Notes under the pieces: generated by a model
Database searches by the model: none
Told to the model about the DNA's origin: nothing
What the model saw: only the letters and a program-made list of their open reading frames with translations
Program-made: the position numbers and the translations under genes
Source: a virus
Strand: one strand, 5' to 3'
Length of the DNA: 31,343 nucleotides
Virus record (IMG/VR): IMGVR_UViG_3300010397_000076
Location: 1 to 31,343 of that record
Part shown: positions 6,688 to 12,548 of the stretch, in pieces
Layout: each line of letters opens with the position of its first letter
Position numbering within the stretch: the stretch's first letter is position 1

Positions 6688-6778
6688 CGAACGAGACAGA
6701 AGTCGGCCCCGAGGCCCCCCTCACTCATGGTCGGGTAACCTGGGTGCGCAGCTCCGGGGCCGTCTCCTGTCTCGTTCG
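6688..6778. repeat. 28-base imperfect inverted repeat with 35-base loop
   Basis: Positions 6688-6715 pair with 6751-6778. By my count 24 of 28 positions are Watson-Crick and one is G-T; the outer 12 (CGAACGAGACAG with CTGTCTCGTTCG) are perfect. The loop holds the second CATGGTCGGG copy. A run of seven T (6796-6802) lies 17 bases beyond. It could fold in RNA as a terminator or processing hairpin for the integrase transcript, or act as a DNA site in recombination. Confidence 0.65.
6726..6735 (+). repeat. second copy of CATGGTCGGG
   Basis: An exact copy of the left arm of the 6661-6683 palindrome, 65 bases downstream in the same orientation and within the loop of the long inverted repeat. Two phased copies suggest cooperative protein binding. 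Confidence 0.5.
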
Positions 6779-6822
6779 CGTCAGCGCCAGCGTCGTTTTT
6801 TTGGCGTAGTAGGAGAACTGCG

Positions 6823-7518
6823 ATGGTCAGCGGCCTTCTAAGCTGTTGTGCTCAAGCTTTTCCCGTTTCGGATCCAGCCGAGCCACAGGCCCCCGTAGCT
6901 CAACTGGATAGAGCTGGCGGTTTCTACCCGTCAGGTTGTCGGTTCGATTCCGGCCGGGGGTGCAACGAGACGGCTGCCGTCCCCGGGACGAAGCCGTCAT
7001 CACTGGCGGATCGTCTCTGGTCCCGCGTCGACAAGTCGGGAGGACCGGACGCCTGCTGGCCGTGGATGGGCCGGCGCGACCGCGGCGGCTACGGGCACAT
7101 CCAGTGCGGATCGCGCCGCGGCGGCGTCAAGCGCGGACCGCGCCAGACGCATCGGGTCGCCTACGAACTGACCTTCGGGCCGATACCGGAAGGCCAGGTC
7201 GTCAGGCACAAGAAGTGCGACAACCCGCCCTGCTGCAACCCCGCGCATCTGCGCCTTGGGACCCAGGCCGACAACATCGCCGACATGGTGGCCGCGGGGC
7301 GCCAGTCGTTCGGGGCGAGGAATCCGAACGCCAAGCTGACGGACGCTGATGTCATCGCCATCCGGTCCGGTCAGTCGTCTGAGACGACCGCCGAGTTGGC
7401 CCAGCGCTTCGGCGTCAGCCAGAGCCTGATCTCGCAGATTCGCGGCGGCAGTCTCTGGAAGCACGTCGCGCCCTCCCCCTCCGCTCTCCTGGCCGGCCGG
7501 GACGGGGGTGGGGCGTGA
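6823..7518 (+). CDS. HNH endonuclease with C-terminal helix-turn-helix; 5' end spans a tRNA gene
   Basis: 231 residues if ATG 6823 is used; that codon has TAGGAGA six bases upstream. Residues 23-47 are then encoded by the tRNA gene itself. The recognisable protein begins at about residue 61 with LADRLWSRVDKSGG, then DACWPWMGRRD. The HNH core has RQTHRVAYELTFGPIPEG, RHKKCDNPPCCNPAHL (H129, C132, C137, C138, H142) and GTQADNIADM (N151). Residues about 170-215 (NAKLTDADVIAIRSG to SQIRGGSLWKHV) form the DNA-binding helix-turn-helix usual in phage homing nucleases. No ATG, GTG or TTG lies between 6823 and 7066, so the alternatives are CTG 7003 or the upstream ATG. It probably acts as a free-standing homing endonuclease. 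Confidence 0.75.
   Translation: MVSGLLSCCAQAFPVSDPAEPQAPVAQLDRAGGFYPSGCRFDSGRGCNETAAVPGTKPSSLADRLWSRVDKSGGPDACWPWMGRRDRGGYGHIQCGSRRGGVKRGPRQTHRVAYELTFGPIPEGQVVRHKKCDNPPCCNPAHLRLGTQADNIADMVAAGRQSFGARNPNAKLTDADVIAIRSGQSSETTAELAQRFGVSQSLISQIRGGSLWKHVAPSPSALLAGRDGGGA
6889..6962 (+). tRNA. tRNA-Arg (anticodon UCU)
   Basis: The sequence folds as a complete cloverleaf. The acceptor stem is GCCCCCG with CGGGGGT (one G-U pair). The D arm is GCTC-loop-GAGC. The anticodon stem is GGCGG with CCGTC, and its seven-base loop TTTCTAC has anticodon TCT at 6923-6925. The variable region is short, and the T arm has loop TTCGATT. The CCA end is not fully encoded. It would read AGA and AGG, minor arginine codons in GC-rich hosts. 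The gene lies between structured non-coding DNA and the HNH nuclease domain. It may be cargo or a remnant of the integration target. Confidence 0.93.
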
Positions 7519-7718
7519 ACCGCCACGGCAAGCCCTCCGGTGGCTTCCTCCGCGCCCTCCAGCACGTCACCATGAGGGACTGGGCCGCCCTGCGAGCCAA
7601 GGCGAAGGCTGAGGCGGTGGATCGAGGGTACGAGGGGCGAGAAGACCTGGCGCTGTCGGAGATCCTCAAGGAGGAGCGGAACAAGCGCAAGGCCGCGCGT
7701 CAGGGGGTGCGACCGTGA
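7515..7718 (+). CDS. small basic hypothetical protein
   Basis: A 67-residue protein with a GTG start in a GTGA overlap with the HNH gene. It begins MNRHGKPSGGFLRALQHVTM. The middle (WAALRAKAKAEAVDRGYEG) and the end (LKEERNKRKAARQ) are helical and basic. Its stop overlaps the next GTG in the same way, so it belongs to one coupled operon. No family is recognised. Confidence 0.55.
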   Translation: MNRHGKPSGGFLRALQHVTMRDWAALRAKAKAEAVDRGYEGREDLALSEILKEERNKRKAARQGVRP

Positions 7719-7882
7719 CGCTCCGGGCGCGAGTCCCCGCGATCATCGCGGTCAAGTTCGTTTTCTACCTTGCGGCCGGCATCGTCTGTGCAGCGCTCGG
7801 CTTCCCGCCTCTTGCTGCTACCTGCTTCCTGATGTGCGCCTGGCTGGGCCTGTGGTGCTGGATGGGGAGGGGGCAGCCATGA
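7715..7882 (+). CDS. small membrane protein with two predicted transmembrane segments
   Basis: A 55-residue ORF from GTG 7715 (GTGA overlap) to TGA 7880-7882, beginning MTLRARVPAIIAVKF. Two hydrophobic stretches, about residues 9-27 (AIIAVKFVFYLAAGIVCAA) and 31-49 (PPLAATCFLMCAWLGLWCW), predict a helical hairpin in the inner membrane. The four-base overlaps at both ends with coding neighbours support it as a real gene. The role is unknown; small hairpin proteins in phages can be holin-like, but the early context argues against lysis. Confidence 0.55.
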   Translation: MTLRARVPAIIAVKFVFYLAAGIVCAALGFPPLAATCFLMCAWLGLWCWMGRGQP

Positions 7883-7974
7883 TCCCCGGCCTCATAGCTA
7901 CGGCTGCCCTGGTGTGGTTTGCGGGGGTGGCGGTGGGTCTGTGGCGGGCACTGCTTCCTGGGGTGACGACGTGA
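7879..7974 (+). CDS. very small single-span membrane protein
   Basis: A 31-residue ORF from ATG 7879 (ATGA overlap upstream) to TGA 7972-7974 (GTGA overlap downstream). Residues 3-23 (GLIATAALVWFAGVAVGLW) are one transmembrane helix. The precise start/stop chaining with both neighbours is the main support, because the length alone proves nothing. The function is unknown. Confidence 0.45.
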   Translation: MIPGLIATAALVWFAGVAVGLWRALLPGVTT

Positions 7975-8906
7975 GCCGCTCGGTGGATCGGAGCGGCTGC
8001 CGCTGGTTCTGCGGCATGACCGGCAAGGACATCGTTGAGGACCCGCGACCCCTTGGCTCCGGCGTGCGGGCCGGCGTCAACTTTCTCGCTGGAGATCGCG
8101 AACTACGCGAAGACACCCCGCGCTGGTGCTCGGCCCGCTGCCGCGACCTCGCGTTGCCCCCGCTCGGCTCCTGCGTCGAGGCTCTCCAGGACTTCGTCAA
8201 CGACGCCGTAAGGCAGGCGTACAGCGCCTGCGGCATAGTCCCGGCCTCCCCGGCGAAAGTCCCGCCTGTGCCGGGGCAGCGGTGGGAGTTGCATTGCGGG
8301 TGCGCCGTGGACCTCGGCGGAGCGAGGCAGGAGGCACCGTTTAGCGAGTATTTCCTGCTCGTGACGCCGGTTAACTGCCGAGCCAGTGACGGCCTGCTCC
8401 ATACCGGCTGGCGGCCGAACTCGGAAAAACTTTACCGCTATCTAGGCCCCACCCCCACCGAGGCTGCTCCCCCCGCCGTCCCCCTCCCTCCTCCCCCAGG
8501 GGTGGCGGCGGGGGCTGGGGGGGCGGGGGTTTTACCGCCGAAGGCTTCTATGTCGTCGCCGTCGGAAAACTCCACGCTCAATCGACAGGGATCGTCGATT
8601 CAGACGCAACGCGATGGCGGGTGGTGCTCGAGGTGCGGTTGCGGCAACGACGCGCTCGGATACGCGCATCTCGATACCTGTCGAGTCGCTCCAACGCCCG
8701 CCCCCAAGCGCAAGCACCCCGCTGGCATCACCTGCAAGCGCTGCCTAGTGACGAGCGCGAAGGGGGACGCGCACCTGGAGGCGTGCCCGGTCATGCGAGA
8801 GAGAGGGCCGAGTGCGGTGGAGGGGGCGCCGGGGAGGGTGCGGGTCGACTTCTCAGACCTCGTTGATGAGTTCGATCTTCTGCCAGACGTGGGGGTGCGG
8901 CGGTGA
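7971..8906 (+). CDS. multi-zinc-finger hypothetical protein with proline-rich linker
   Basis: A 311-residue protein with a GTG start in a GTGA overlap. The N-terminal half has paired cysteines (CRWFC, CSARC, CGC) and ends in LYRYLGPTP. A Pro/Ala/Gly linker follows (about residues 165-190), encoded by a C-run then a G-run. The C-terminal part carries two similar C-x2-C...H-x3-C fingers, CSRCGCGNDALGYAHLDTC and CKRCLVTSAKGDAHLEAC, that look like an internal duplication. The end is acidic (FSDLVDEFDLLPD). It may bind nucleic acid or protein. I do not recognise the family. Confidence 0.6.
   Translation: MSRSVDRSGCRWFCGMTGKDIVEDPRPLGSGVRAGVNFLAGDRELREDTPRWCSARCRDLALPPLGSCVEALQDFVNDAVRQAYSACGIVPASPAKVPPVPGQRWELHCGCAVDLGGARQEAPFSEYFLLVTPVNCRASDGLLHTGWRPNSEKLYRYLGPTPTEAAPPAVPLPPPPGVAAGAGGAGVLPPKASMSSPSENSTLNRQGSSIQTQRDGGWCSRCGCGNDALGYAHLDTCRVAPTPAPKRKHPAGITCKRCLVTSAKGDAHLEACPVMRERGPSAVEGAPGRVRVDFSDLVDEFDLLPDVGVRR
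8499..8529 (+). other. G-quadruplex-capable tract after a C-rich tract
   Basis: G-runs at 8499-8502, 8510-8514, 8517-8523 and 8525-8529 are followed by TTTT, and a C-rich stretch (8469-8498) comes just before. The coding-strand RNA could form a quadruplex or a very strong hairpin with a short U-run. It lies in the linker of a coding gene, so codon bias for Pro and Gly could explain it. Confidence 0.4.
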
Positions 8907-9487
8907 GCGTCCACGGCGTCGAGAACGCGACCTTCGAGGGATTCGCGTCCATCCCGCGGCTCAAGCGGCAGTGCGTGATCACCGAGAAGATCGACGGCAC
9001 CAACGCGCAGGTCTACGTCGCTGACACGGGCGTTGTCCTGGCGGGCTCGCGCAATCGCTGGCTCGGCACCGAGAAGGCCGACGATGCCTTCGGGTTCGGT
9101 CGATGGGTAAGGGAGCACGAGGAGGAGTTGCGCGCCCTCGGGCCGGGCCGGCACTTCGGCGAGTGGTGGGGCGCTGGCATTCAGCGCAAGTACGGGCTGA
9201 GCGAGAAGCGCTTTTCGCTGTTCAACGTCGCGCGCTGGGCCGACGACCGAGACCGCGAGAAGTTCCCGCTCGACCGTCCAGCGTGCTGCCACGTCGTACC
9301 GGTCCTGCGGGTCTGCGATTTCACCGTCGGAAACGTTGACGCCGAACTGGGCCTGCTCGCGCTCGAAGGCAGCCGCGCAGCGCCCGGCTTCATGAACCCT
9401 GAGGGCGTTGTCGTCTTCCACGTCGCCAGCGGCCACCTCTACAAGGCCACGCTCGGCGGCGACGGACACAAGTCGGTGAAGCCGTGA
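8903..9487 (+). CDS. RNA ligase family protein (Rnl2/PF09414-like)
   Basis: A 194-residue protein with a GTG start in a GTGA overlap. Nucleotidyltransferase motifs are in order: motif I EKIDGTN with the AMP-accepting Lys at K29, motif Ia AGSRNRWL at about 47-54, motif III FGEWWGAGI at 85-93, motif IIIa FSLFNVARW at 104-112, motif IV NPEGVVVF at 165-172, and motif V LYKATL at 179-184. It should seal 3'-OH/5'-phosphate RNA ends by ATP-dependent ligation. At 194 residues it is essentially the catalytic domain, lacking the C-terminal domain of T4 Rnl2. No polynucleotide kinase is visible here. Together with the phage tRNA it suggests RNA repair. Confidence 0.85.
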   Translation: MSVHGVENATFEGFASIPRLKRQCVITEKIDGTNAQVYVADTGVVLAGSRNRWLGTEKADDAFGFGRWVREHEEELRALGPGRHFGEWWGAGIQRKYGLSEKRFSLFNVARWADDRDREKFPLDRPACCHVVPVLRVCDFTVGNVDAELGLLALEGSRAAPGFMNPEGVVVFHVASGHLYKATLGGDGHKSVKP

Positions 9488-9960
9488 GGCCCGACATCCG
9501 CGCCCTCGCCCGCCTCTTCATCGAGACCACCGGCGCCCCCTGTCTCGACGAGGAGACCACCGCCCGGGGCCTGGCCGCCGTCTTCGCCGAGCAGGCCCGC
9601 ATTGCTGCCATCCCGTTCCCGAGCGTCCTGCGTTCGAGACGGATGGAGAACGGCACGGCGCACATCTTCCGGCGTGCGCTGGTGGACTTCGGCGTCACCC
9701 GAGAGCAGCTCGCGTCGGCCGACTCAAGCGACCCCTGGCTCGTCCGAGCACGGGACGCTGTCTGCGCGTGGCTACGCGCCGAGCGCGTGTCGGTGAGCGC
9801 CATCTCGGCGCTGGTGAACCGGGAGCGGTCCCGGGTGCGGGCGGCCATCGCCCGTCACGAGGCGCGGGCGCGAGGGGTGGGCTCGGTGCGGCCGGCGGTG
9901 GTTGCGACAGAGCGGCCAGCGCTGGCGGTGGTTCGGACGCGGAGGGCGGTCCATGGGTGA
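9484..9960 (+). CDS. helix-turn-helix protein, possibly a divergent DnaA-IV-like domain
   Basis: A 158-residue protein with a GTG start overlapping the ligase gene (GTGA). Residues about 60-127 (FRRALVDFGVTREQLASADS, then WLVRARDAVCAWLR and SVSAISALVNRERSRVRAAI) have the same helix order as the DnaA-IV-like protein at 4572-5117: a lead helix, an R-x-R-D-A helix, then a helix-turn-helix. The DHTTV-type signature is replaced by RERSRV, so if related it binds a different site. The last 30 residues are basic and Val/Ala-rich. Its assignment is an inference from this resemblance. Confidence 0.55.
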   Translation: MRPDIRALARLFIETTGAPCLDEETTARGLAAVFAEQARIAAIPFPSVLRSRRMENGTAHIFRRALVDFGVTREQLASADSSDPWLVRARDAVCAWLRAERVSVSAISALVNRERSRVRAAIARHEARARGVGSVRPAVVATERPALAVVRTRRAVHG

Positions 9961-10522
9961 ACTGCAGCCGGCCTTTCCGAAACCGACGAAACGCGAGAAG
10001 ACCCCGAAGCCGCTCCGCTCCCGCAAGCCGATGCGCAAGGCACCCCCGAAGCGCATCGCCGAGCGGGTAGCCGACCGCCCGTACCTCGCCTGGCTCGCAC
10101 AGCAGGCGTGCGTGGTCACCGGGGCGTTCCGAGGGGGTGGCGTGGTCATCGAGCTCAACCACTGCGGAATCAAACCAGGTATCGCGCTCAAGTGCTCCGA
10201 CCTGGAGACGCTTCCGATGGAGCGCGCGGTGCACGCGCAATGGACCGAGTACAGCGGCCGGTTCAAGGCGTGGACGCGGGACCAGCGGCGGGAGTGGGCC
10301 GACGCGCGGATCGTCGAGCACCTGGATCGGTTCGTTTCGTGGGTGCCGGAACGCCTCGCGGAGCTGCACGACGAGCTGCTCACCTACGCCGACGCGCTGA
10401 CCGATGAGGAGCGCGAGATCGGGGCGGACATCAGCAAGCAGATCCTCGCCCTGAAGGTGTGCCGGGATCGGGCCGCGGCGAAGCGAGACGACGTGGTCGC
10501 ACGGATTGGAGCGGAGGCATGA
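9953..10522 (+). CDS. degenerate HNH / DUF968-Ref-like phage protein
   Basis: A 189-residue protein; ATG 9953 overlaps the previous stop by eight bases. The N-terminus is basic (KPLRSRKPMRKAPPKR), as in phage P1 Ref-type nucleases. Then come PYLAWLAQQACVVTGAF, IELNHCGIKPGIALKCSDLE and TLPMERAVHAQW, where the layout of the Ref/DUF968 HNH fold (L-x-W...C...H...SDLET-P-L-C-HH) is visible. The expected C-x2-C and HH positions are replaced (VVTG, ERAVH), so metal binding may be lost. The C-terminal 90 residues are helical and charged. Homology is likely, activity doubtful. Confidence 0.6.
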   Translation: MGELQPAFPKPTKREKTPKPLRSRKPMRKAPPKRIAERVADRPYLAWLAQQACVVTGAFRGGGVVIELNHCGIKPGIALKCSDLETLPMERAVHAQWTEYSGRFKAWTRDQRREWADARIVEHLDRFVSWVPERLAELHDELLTYADALTDEEREIGADISKQILALKVCRDRAAAKRDDVVARIGAEA

Positions 10523-10704
10523 GCACCGACGAGACGCGAGTCCTTCATTGCTGGGCAGACCGAGGCGAGCACGACAAGGCCTGGCACGACCTCTACGAGG
10601 ATGGCGGGTTCACGTGCATGGAGCCGGCCGGTCACGCGGGCCCGCACATTTGGACGCCGGACGGTGATATTGGCGTGACCTTACTGCCGGCGGTTGAGCA
10701 ATGA
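10519..10704 (+). CDS. small Cys/His-containing hypothetical protein
   Basis: A 61-residue protein with ATG in an ATGA overlap. LHCWADRGEHD, then GFTCMEPAGHAGPHIWTPDG gives C, H, C, H and H in a pattern (C-x5-GH-x-GPH-x-WTPD) that I recall from small phage and actinobacterial proteins of unknown role; it could bind one zinc. It is acidic at both ends. Its stop overlaps the next ATG. Confidence 0.5.
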   Translation: MSTDETRVLHCWADRGEHDKAWHDLYEDGGFTCMEPAGHAGPHIWTPDGDIGVTLLPAVEQ

Positions 10705-10991
10705 ACACCGACGGCCTGGCGATGTTCACGAACGGAACCGACACCGTCATCGCGCGAGACACCGACGACGCGTGGGTCGTGTGGTCGGAGCAGATCGGAG
10801 AAGACCGAGACGACTACGACGGTGAGTGGTCCTGGGAGGCGGTCCCCGGCGACAAGGCTATCAAGGCGTGGCTCGACCCTGACGGCACGGTCGGATGCCC
10901 GGACGACGATGGCGCTGAACTGGTCTCCAAGACCGTGGACGAGTGGATCACTCACCTCGGAAGGGGGTTCGCGTGGTCGACCGAGTATTAG
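10701..10991 (+). CDS. acidic hypothetical protein
   Basis: A 96-residue protein with an ATGA overlap upstream, beginning MNTDGLAMFTNGTDTVIARD. About a quarter of the residues are Asp or Glu, and there are eight Trp residues or more (WVVWSEQ, WSWEAV, WLDPDG, EWITHLG). It looks like a compact beta-containing acidic protein, possibly a DNA mimic or an inhibitor, but nothing proves that. The next gene starts 19 bases before its end. Confidence 0.5.
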   Translation: MNTDGLAMFTNGTDTVIARDTDDAWVVWSEQIGEDRDDYDGEWSWEAVPGDKAIKAWLDPDGTVGCPDDDGAELVSKTVDEWITHLGRGFAWSTEY

Positions 10992-12175
10992 ACGCCGACC
11001 ACCCGAACCCAGAGGCCGCCCAGCCGCCCGCCCCCGGAGGGATGGGACGGGAGGGGCTGCTGGCTAGGTATCAAGCCTTGTTCGAGGCGGCCGCGGCTTC
11101 GTTCGCGACGACCGATGTAGCCAAGATTCGATCGGCGCTCATTCAAGCGCGCGAAAAATCCTGGTGTGAGTACCTCGATGCAGCCGCCCCCCAGCAGCCC
11201 CCGGTGCCGCCGTCAGACGACCAGGCTCGACTAGCAGCCTTCCAGGAGATTCTGAACGCGCGCAAGACGTACGAAGAGAATCGGTCTGACGCGTGGTTCA
11301 TCATGACCATGGGGGCCCTAACGAATCTGTGGAGCGCAGCCCCAGCCGTGCTGCCGGTGGAGACGCCGCCAGCCGAGAAGTGCGGCGAGAAGGCGACGTT
11401 ACTTGGCGCGACGGTCTTCTGCGCACGGGAGGCGGGACACCCCGACGCGCACGTCCTGTCTCGCCACACCCCGCCCCCGGTCCAGCCCGACGACAAGCGG
11501 TATGGCCCGCTGCCGCAGCCGCCGCAGAAAACGCTCACCCTCGAAGACCTCATGGCAGCGGTCCAGCCCGGAGCGCCGACCGAGACGCCCGCGCGACAAA
11601 AAGACAACGACTGCCCGGGCACGTGCGCTCGAAACCAGTCGTGCACGCTTCCATGCGCGTTTCCCTGCGACGTGAATCATTCGACCACCGGGTGCTCGTG
11701 CGCAGAGCACATGCCTCAGCGGGAACACAAGGCCCCGAATCCAGCTCCCGCAGCGGTCCAGCCCGTCATGGGGGAGCGGTGCGAGTGCGGGCACGGGAAG
11801 GATGAGCACGTCGACCTGCGGTTCGGGTGCAAACACATGGATGATGTCGAAGGCATCGTTTCGTTCTGCAAGTGCCAGAAGTTCAAAAGACCAGCCCAGC
11901 CCACCCCCGGAGACGCCGAGGCGAGACCGGTCTGTCATCGGCCGTGGTGCCACCCATTCGACCATCGCGTTTCGGCGTCCTGCATCTCCCCGCCAGCCTC
12001 AGCCGAGCGCGCAGCCGCCTCCCCTCCACGGAGGCGGCCCGAGGAGCTGGCCGACCAGATGATCAAGGCGTGCGCAGCGCTGAGCGACGACCTCGTGGGC
12101 ATCAATGAACTGCGCGAGAAGCAGCGGATCGTTCTCGCCGCCCTCATCACCGCCGACCGCCGAGGTGACCGATGA
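10973..12175 (+). CDS. large low-complexity protein with cysteine-rich zinc modules
   Basis: A 400-residue protein. GTG 10973 has AAGGGGG six bases upstream, better than the upstream in-frame ATG at 10943. Residues 1-150 are helical with Ala/Pro linkers. Cys clusters follow: CGEKATLLGATVFCAREAGH, NDCPGTCARNQSCTLPCAFP and CDVNHSTTGCSCAEH. Then CECGHGKDEHV, FGCKHMDD and FCKCQKFKRP match the CxCGH...C...CxC-x3-F pattern seen in small zinc proteins of phages. It ends in an acidic helix. It may be a mosaic of several small zinc domains joined by linkers. Function unknown. Confidence 0.55.
   Translation: MVDRVLDADHPNPEAAQPPAPGGMGREGLLARYQALFEAAAASFATTDVAKIRSALIQAREKSWCEYLDAAAPQQPPVPPSDDQARLAAFQEILNARKTYEENRSDAWFIMTMGALTNLWSAAPAVLPVETPPAEKCGEKATLLGATVFCAREAGHPDAHVLSRHTPPPVQPDDKRYGPLPQPPQKTLTLEDLMAAVQPGAPTETPARQKDNDCPGTCARNQSCTLPCAFPCDVNHSTTGCSCAEHMPQREHKAPNPAPAAVQPVMGERCECGHGKDEHVDLRFGCKHMDDVEGIVSFCKCQKFKRPAQPTPGDAEARPVCHRPWCHPFDHRVSASCISPPASAERAAASPPRRRPEELADQMIKACAALSDDLVGINELREKQRIVLAALITADRRGDR
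12014..12038. other. nine-base perfect hairpin inside coding sequence
   Basis: GCCGCCTCC (12014-12022) and GGAGGCGGC (12030-12038) flank a seven-base loop. Related hairpins with GGAGGC arms occur at 18700-18715 and 20799-20819, all inside genes. A shared structural motif or simple GC bias are both possible. Confidence 0.35.
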
Positions 12176-12357
12176 AGTGCTCAAAATGCCCGCGCAAGAC
12201 CGACGACGTCGGTGGCAAGTGGACCAAGGAACGAGAGGCTCGCGCGGTCGCTGATGGCTGGTGGTTCTGGGACCCGAAAGGCCCAGTCGAGCAACTGGGT
12301 GTCGCCCTCTGCCCCGACCACAACGACGTTCGCGCCGACTGCCGAGGTGCTGAGTGA
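12172..12357 (+). CDS. small zinc-binding-type protein
   Basis: A 61-residue protein, ATG in an ATGA overlap, starting MKCSKCPRKTDDVGGKW. C-x2-C at residues 3-6, and a later ALCPDHNDVRADC, supply two further Cys and one His for a single zinc site. The middle is Trp-rich (GWWFWDPKG). Phage operons often carry proteins with a CPDH ending of this sort. No family is assigned. Confidence 0.55.
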   Translation: MKCSKCPRKTDDVGGKWTKEREARAVADGWWFWDPKGPVEQLGVALCPDHNDVRADCRGAE

Positions 12358-12548
12358 GCCGTCTCGTGTTCACGGCGATGGAGCGGGCCCGGATGCGCGG
12401 CTACTGCACCGGCGGCGCCGGGTACCTTGCTCCAATCGGTTCTGTCGGCGCTGACAAGAAGGCGGATTGCTCGGTCTGCTCGAAGCGGGTCGCTGTCACG
12501 GTGCGGGGCCACTTTGCGCACCACAAGGCCAAGCGAGGCGAGCCATGA
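12354..12548 (+). CDS. small zinc-binding-type protein
   Basis: A 64-residue protein, GTG start in a GTGA overlap and ATGA overlap downstream. DCSVCSKRVAVTVRGHFAHH gives C-x2-C...H-x2-HH, a plausible zinc site at residues 38-57. The N-terminal part (MERARMRGYCTGGAGYL) is basic. It forms a run of three consecutive Cys-pair proteins with its neighbours. Confidence 0.55.
   Translation: MSRLVFTAMERARMRGYCTGGAGYLAPIGSVGADKKADCSVCSKRVAVTVRGHFAHHKAKRGEP

Noticed and set aside
6889-6962. Peptide VAQLDRAGGFYPSGCRFDSG as part of a functional protein domain
   Set aside because: This is the well-known conceptual translation of a tRNA gene; any translation through it would be incidental to the tRNA.
7879-7974. 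Treating the two tiny membrane proteins (7715-7974) as a holin pair
   Set aside because: They lie in an early, zinc-protein-rich operon with no endolysin nearby; hydrophobicity alone is not enough.
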